Assembly (NCBI GenBank): GCA_946803715.1
Contig: CAMPET010000135.1
Coordinates: forward strand, 37,415-58,533
Direction of reading: 5' to 3'
From: Beroe ovata
Lineage: Eukaryota > Ctenophora > Nuda > Beroida > Beroidae
DNA: 21,119 nucleotides
Shown in pieces: positions 18,285 through 21,119 of the stretch. The notes beneath the pieces are model-generated. The model was given only the letters and a program-made list of their open reading frames with translations. It made no database searches and had not been told where the DNA came from. Made by a program: the position numbers and the translations under genes. Numbering within the stretch: position 1 is the stretch's first letter; every line of letters begins with the position of its first letter.

Positions 18285-20529
18285 CACACAGACTGGCTAA
18301 TTTGAAACTTGCTATTTCATTCTTCCGTCGCAGCTGTAAGTAATGGAAATTATGATGCTGGTTATTGCTTGCGCAGTTACTATGAGTATTTGCTAATGGC
18401 ACTCTCTTGTGACAAGCACATTTGTAAGCTAGTCCATTACTGTGACTGTGTGACATCATGCGCGAGCAATACGCGGGAAGTGAATGTGAAGTGATGTTCT
18501 GAGAGCTGTAGTGCTGATATTCATGCGATCTCTAATTTATACTTCCTAGTTCCTAGTGCTAGCGAGTCGAGAACCAATCAGTTGGTTACATTACTTACAT
18601 GCTCACACTCACAGATTGTTCATTGCCACAGTATGTGTAAACTGAATTCATTATGAGGTTGAATATTATTGAGTCATGATTGTATCTGAAAGAAAATGAC
18701 CAAATTATGCCCAATTTTCAGGAGACATGACATGACTGCTGACAAAGATGACGGCAGTGACCTTGACCAGGTAACACGTCAGGTCATATTATTTGGTTCA
18801 TTCGCTCATGTCACTCTGTTCACAATAACCTAAAACAGCCCCGTCTCCTACATAAACACTGGCTTATCAATATCATGGTCGTATTGTTTCAGGCTGATAC
18901 AGGAGGATTCCATATCGATGAAGTTGTGAGTATGTTGCTCTGAATAATCGGCAAATGTTGACACCTCACCTCTCTCACTATATTAGGCAGTATACCCACT
19001 CCGGCCTATCGGAAATGTGGACACTGGACACTCACTGAGTCACGTGACTTCCTCCTCACCCCGTCTAAGCTATATAAGTACTTCGATCCGGAACCTCACA
19101 ACTACCCTCTACAGCGGAAGAAAGGGGATGATATCGCCGAACAGAACAGACTGATAAGTGCCATGATAAGCCAGCGGAACAGCGAGAATGTAGCGCAGAA
19201 CCAGAGAACTAAAGACCTCATGGACTCGGTTAGGAGCGACATGAGAAGTGAGTGCCATGTTTCAAACATTAAATACTCAAGTAGTTTCCTGATAGTTTAG
19301 TGTACCTGTATAGATTTGTTGTCTGATTGCCGAACTGATTTGAAATTTTTGTAGATAGGGTGTGCACTGGGTTGAACACTATCTCACTTTTATCTCACTT
19401 TTATCTCACTTTCATGACTGTTTTCAGATAGTATCTCGAATCGGGACAACCCTCATCAGAAAACAGTACAGGTAATTCTAGCTGCTTGTGTGTGCGTGTG
19501 TGTGTGTACAGTATGAATATGATAACTGTGTGCAGCGCATCACGATAGCTATCACAACTTCAGTCCCCACTCTCCATTCTTATCTGTAGCTGTAACTATG
19601 GAAACATAGTTATCAAGTAAACAGTAGGATCAAATACTAACTAAAGGACTTTCATACAAGGGACATTGTAGTTTGTTCAATATGTTTCAAGTGTTGGCCC
19701 CATCCCCAGGTCTCATCAGTTCAGGAACTTGGATCACTCCCCGATAATAAAGTATAAGCTGTGTATTCGTGTATTCTCTCAATTCTCCCGTACATCTGTG
19801 GCATGAAATGAAATTCATTGCTATTATTGATCTTCGTGTTCGTGCGTTTCTCCCCGTGAAAATCAACTCTTTCTCATTAATTAACTGTTGCCCACTACTT
19901 TTTGTGATTGTTCTTTCTTCCGATCATCTTTGGTAACATAACGCTAACCCCTCCTATGACATTCGCTTTTTTAATGTTCTGATACTCATAGCAAAGCTAA
20001 AAAGAATTCTTAATTGATACTGTTCTATGGTATATTTGTACATTGTTAACATTTATCCAAATGTTAACATTTCCACGTTGACAGGTTTCCACGAACACGT
20101 TCCTGAACAGTACTCCTAAGAGAGATGTCAAGTTATCCAGTGTTAACATGATGTTTGGTGACGTTGCAGACATTGCCCCTCGACACAGGTGCAACGCTTC
20201 ATTAAACCCCATATCAGTGGTATATCACTATCAGTAGTATATCACATTATGATTATCACATGCATTTCATTTCCACCAACGAATTCAATCTGATGGTATC
20301 ATTTCTGAGGAGTCAGGCGATCACTATCACTCATTTTGAGTAGTCAGGCGATCACTAACACTCATTCTAGCATCCCTGATTCAGAACTGTCAACGTCATG
20401 CACGTCAAGAAGTCTGCACAGATACAGAAGAAACCAAAGAGGCGGAAAAAGGCCGTCACTTTACCGCCGCTGGAGAGAAATGCACCGATCACGACCGAAT
20501 TGAGCTTTGGTCATTTTCCTAAACTTTGA
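17458..20529 (+). CDS. downstream exon series, Ser/Lys-rich disordered protein, 5' end unknown
   Basis: Exons: 17458-17927, 18722-18770, 18893-18929, 18987-19247, 19428-19471, (19710-19751 optional), 20085-20188, 20385-20529 (TGA). All phases agree, giving 369 residues without the optional exon. The first exon has a basic cluster (IIKPKKKKKSRFVKSKSR), a Pro patch and a long Ser/Thr/Asn-rich stretch. The fourth has the most structured part (YRKCGHWTLTESRDFLL, then SKLYKYFDPEPHNYPL) and Gln-rich helices. The last has KKPKRRKKAVTLPP and ends TELSFGHFPKL. No domain is recognised. No start Met is certain. The exon at 17458 may be joined to exon 19 of the ARM-FN3 gene, or to a small first exon at 17266-17316 (ATG, ending CAA/gtatta, phase 0). 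Confidence 0.65.
17928..18721 (+). other. intron with GT microsatellite
   Basis: The intron runs from gtatgt to aattttcag and joins LLN(AG) and G(AGACAT) into Arg. It is rich in CAC/GTG words and contains a (TG)n run at 18254-18282. The open frames here (18193-18459 -, 18309-18494 +) cross the repeat or lack support and are taken as chance. Confidence 0.6.
18254..18282. repeat. (TG)n microsatellite
   Basis: An uninterrupted TG run of about 29 bases in an intron. The - strand frame that reads THTHTH across it is a consequence of the repeat. Confidence 0.95.
19710..19751 (+). CDS. optional 14-codon cassette exon with alternative stop
   Basis: After catccccag (19709) the frame VSSVQELGSLPDNK is open in phase 0, matching the exons on both sides (19428-19471 and 20085-20188). 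It ends AAA/gtataa. If the donor is not used, GTA TAA stops after one more codon, giving a shorter C terminus without the basic last exon. The small size and donor quality make this tentative. Confidence 0.4.
20044..20069. other. perfect 11-bp hairpin upstream of a splice acceptor
   Basis: TGTTAACATTT and AAATGTTAACA are separated by the four bases ATCC. The right arm ends 15 bases before the acceptor AG (20083-20084), so the stem lies where branch point and polypyrimidine recognition occur. The effect on splicing is inferred only. Confidence 0.5.
20311..20370. repeat. 31-bp direct repeat before the last acceptor
   Basis: The unit agtcaggcgatcactatcac, with its tail actcattttgag, is repeated once with one or two changes (20311-20341 and 20342-20370). 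It ends a few bases before the acceptor of the last exon (20384). Confidence 0.7.
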
Positions 20530-20870
20530 ACCGGTGAATGGTGGATGGTGATGCACTGTACAGTTGCCCACAGTTTAATGAGGCCTCAATACAGCGTCGT
20601 GTCAAATTCATGGATATCATTTCCATTTCTGATTAGATTCTGAGGACATGCAGAGGCCCTGATCAGACTTTCGCAGATGTCAGCTAGTTAATGTGTCTAT
20701 TTGTTGCAGTGCTGCTTTAATATTTGAAAGTTCAATTCAATTGAAAATGAGATATTCGCCCTTATGACTGGGGATTGAGTAGTGAGTACTTTAGTACTTG
20801 TACTATGCAACTATGAACTACTGTGTGATTATGTGAATGAGTACCACCAGAGTAGTAGACTTCGAAAAAT
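20530..20870. other. 3' flank of the downstream exon series
   Basis: No open frame or recognised element is present. It probably contains the 3' UTR after the TGA at 20527-20529. No canonical AATAAA is seen here. Confidence 0.4.
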
Positions 20871-21119
20871 GGAATCAGCGCTCAAAATTGCATAGGATAA
20901 GGTGATTCAGTAATGAAAATTGAGTAGACGTGGTAAGCAGATGTCTGAGACCCTTATCTGACCCCTTATTTGTCCTACACTTGCATAGGTGTTGGTCACA
21001 GAGCCTTCGGACCTCAGAATGTGGAATAAGCGCTCAAATTGCATAGGAAAAGATGATTTAGTTATTAAAATCAAGTAGACGTAGTGAGTATACGATTGAG
21101 ACCCTTATCTGACCCCTTA
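20871..21119. repeat. degenerate tandem repeat, about 97-bp unit, two copies
   Basis: Copies at 20871-20968 and 21023-21119 share ggaat, agcgctcaa, attgcatagga, agtagacgt and the closing gacccttatctgacccctta. They are separated by 54 bases (20969-21022). Identity is roughly 80 percent by eye. The second copy reaches the end of the window, so the array may continue. No gene is seen from 20530 to the end. Confidence 0.75.

Larger units (their letters stand above)
19472..20084 (+). other. intron(s) around the optional exon
   Basis: Apart from the optional exon at 19710-19751, the stretch holds a short TG-rich run near 19485-19507 and an 11-bp hairpin just upstream of the final acceptor (20044-20069). 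No other gene is seen. Confidence 0.55.

Noticed and set aside
18193-18494. Open frames on both strands around the TG repeat
   Set aside because: The - strand frame is carried through the repeat (THTHTH), and neither has splice or domain support.
18893-18925. Exon ending at GTT/gtgagt (18926) in the downstream series
   Set aside because: It would leave the next exon out of frame with an early stop. Using gtatgt four bases later (18930) gives a continuous reading, EVVSSIPTPAYRKC.
1-21119. tRNA, rRNA, CRISPR or viral/retroelement genes
   Set aside because: No cloverleaf with A and B boxes, rRNA core, regular spacer array, reverse transcriptase or integrase motif was seen on either strand.

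Overview
The window looks like nuclear DNA of an invertebrate metazoan. Coding sequence is broken into exons of about 20 to 675 bp with GT-AG introns, there are polypyrimidine tracts before acceptors, (GT)n and (CTA)n microsatellites, no operons and no ribosome binding sites. Two near-identical copies of one segment differ at the level expected between haplotypes of a highly heterozygous species. I cannot name the species. A sponge or other early-branching animal would fit, but that is only a guess.

Layout. A large + strand gene can be followed exon by exon from an ATG at 811 to a TGA at 17102-17104: 19 exons, all junction phases compatible, 1219 residues. It encodes a cytosolic-looking scaffold with an armadillo (ARM) superhelix, three fibronectin type III (FN3) domains, a charged coiled coil, helical segments, a basic linker and a Gly/Arg-rich (RGG) tail. 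Its third intron (1383-6265) holds a complete two-exon gene on the - strand (1593 to about 3977 or 4064). That gene encodes a seven-transmembrane receptor fused in one polypeptide to a protein kinase with all catalytic residues present. A further - strand exon candidate lies at 5019-5181 in the same intron.

From about 7876 to 11608 the host gene's exons 5-7 and flanking introns occur twice in tandem, joined at the single N of the window (9731). The first copy breaks off inside exon 7. All coding differences found are synonymous, and using both copies would break the frame. This is best read as two haplotypes placed end to end, so only the second copy (10925-11614) should be used in the gene model.

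Downstream, 17458-20529 holds another in-phase exon series (369 residues, mostly disordered, Ser-rich and Lys-rich) ending in TGA. It has no certain start. It is either a separate gene or an alternative 3' end of the ARM-FN3 gene. The right edge carries two copies of a roughly 97-bp degenerate repeat that runs to the end of the window.

The most interesting object is the 7TM-kinase fusion nested antisense in the ARM-FN3 gene: it would couple ligand sensing to phosphorylation in one chain, without a G protein or a separate kinase.
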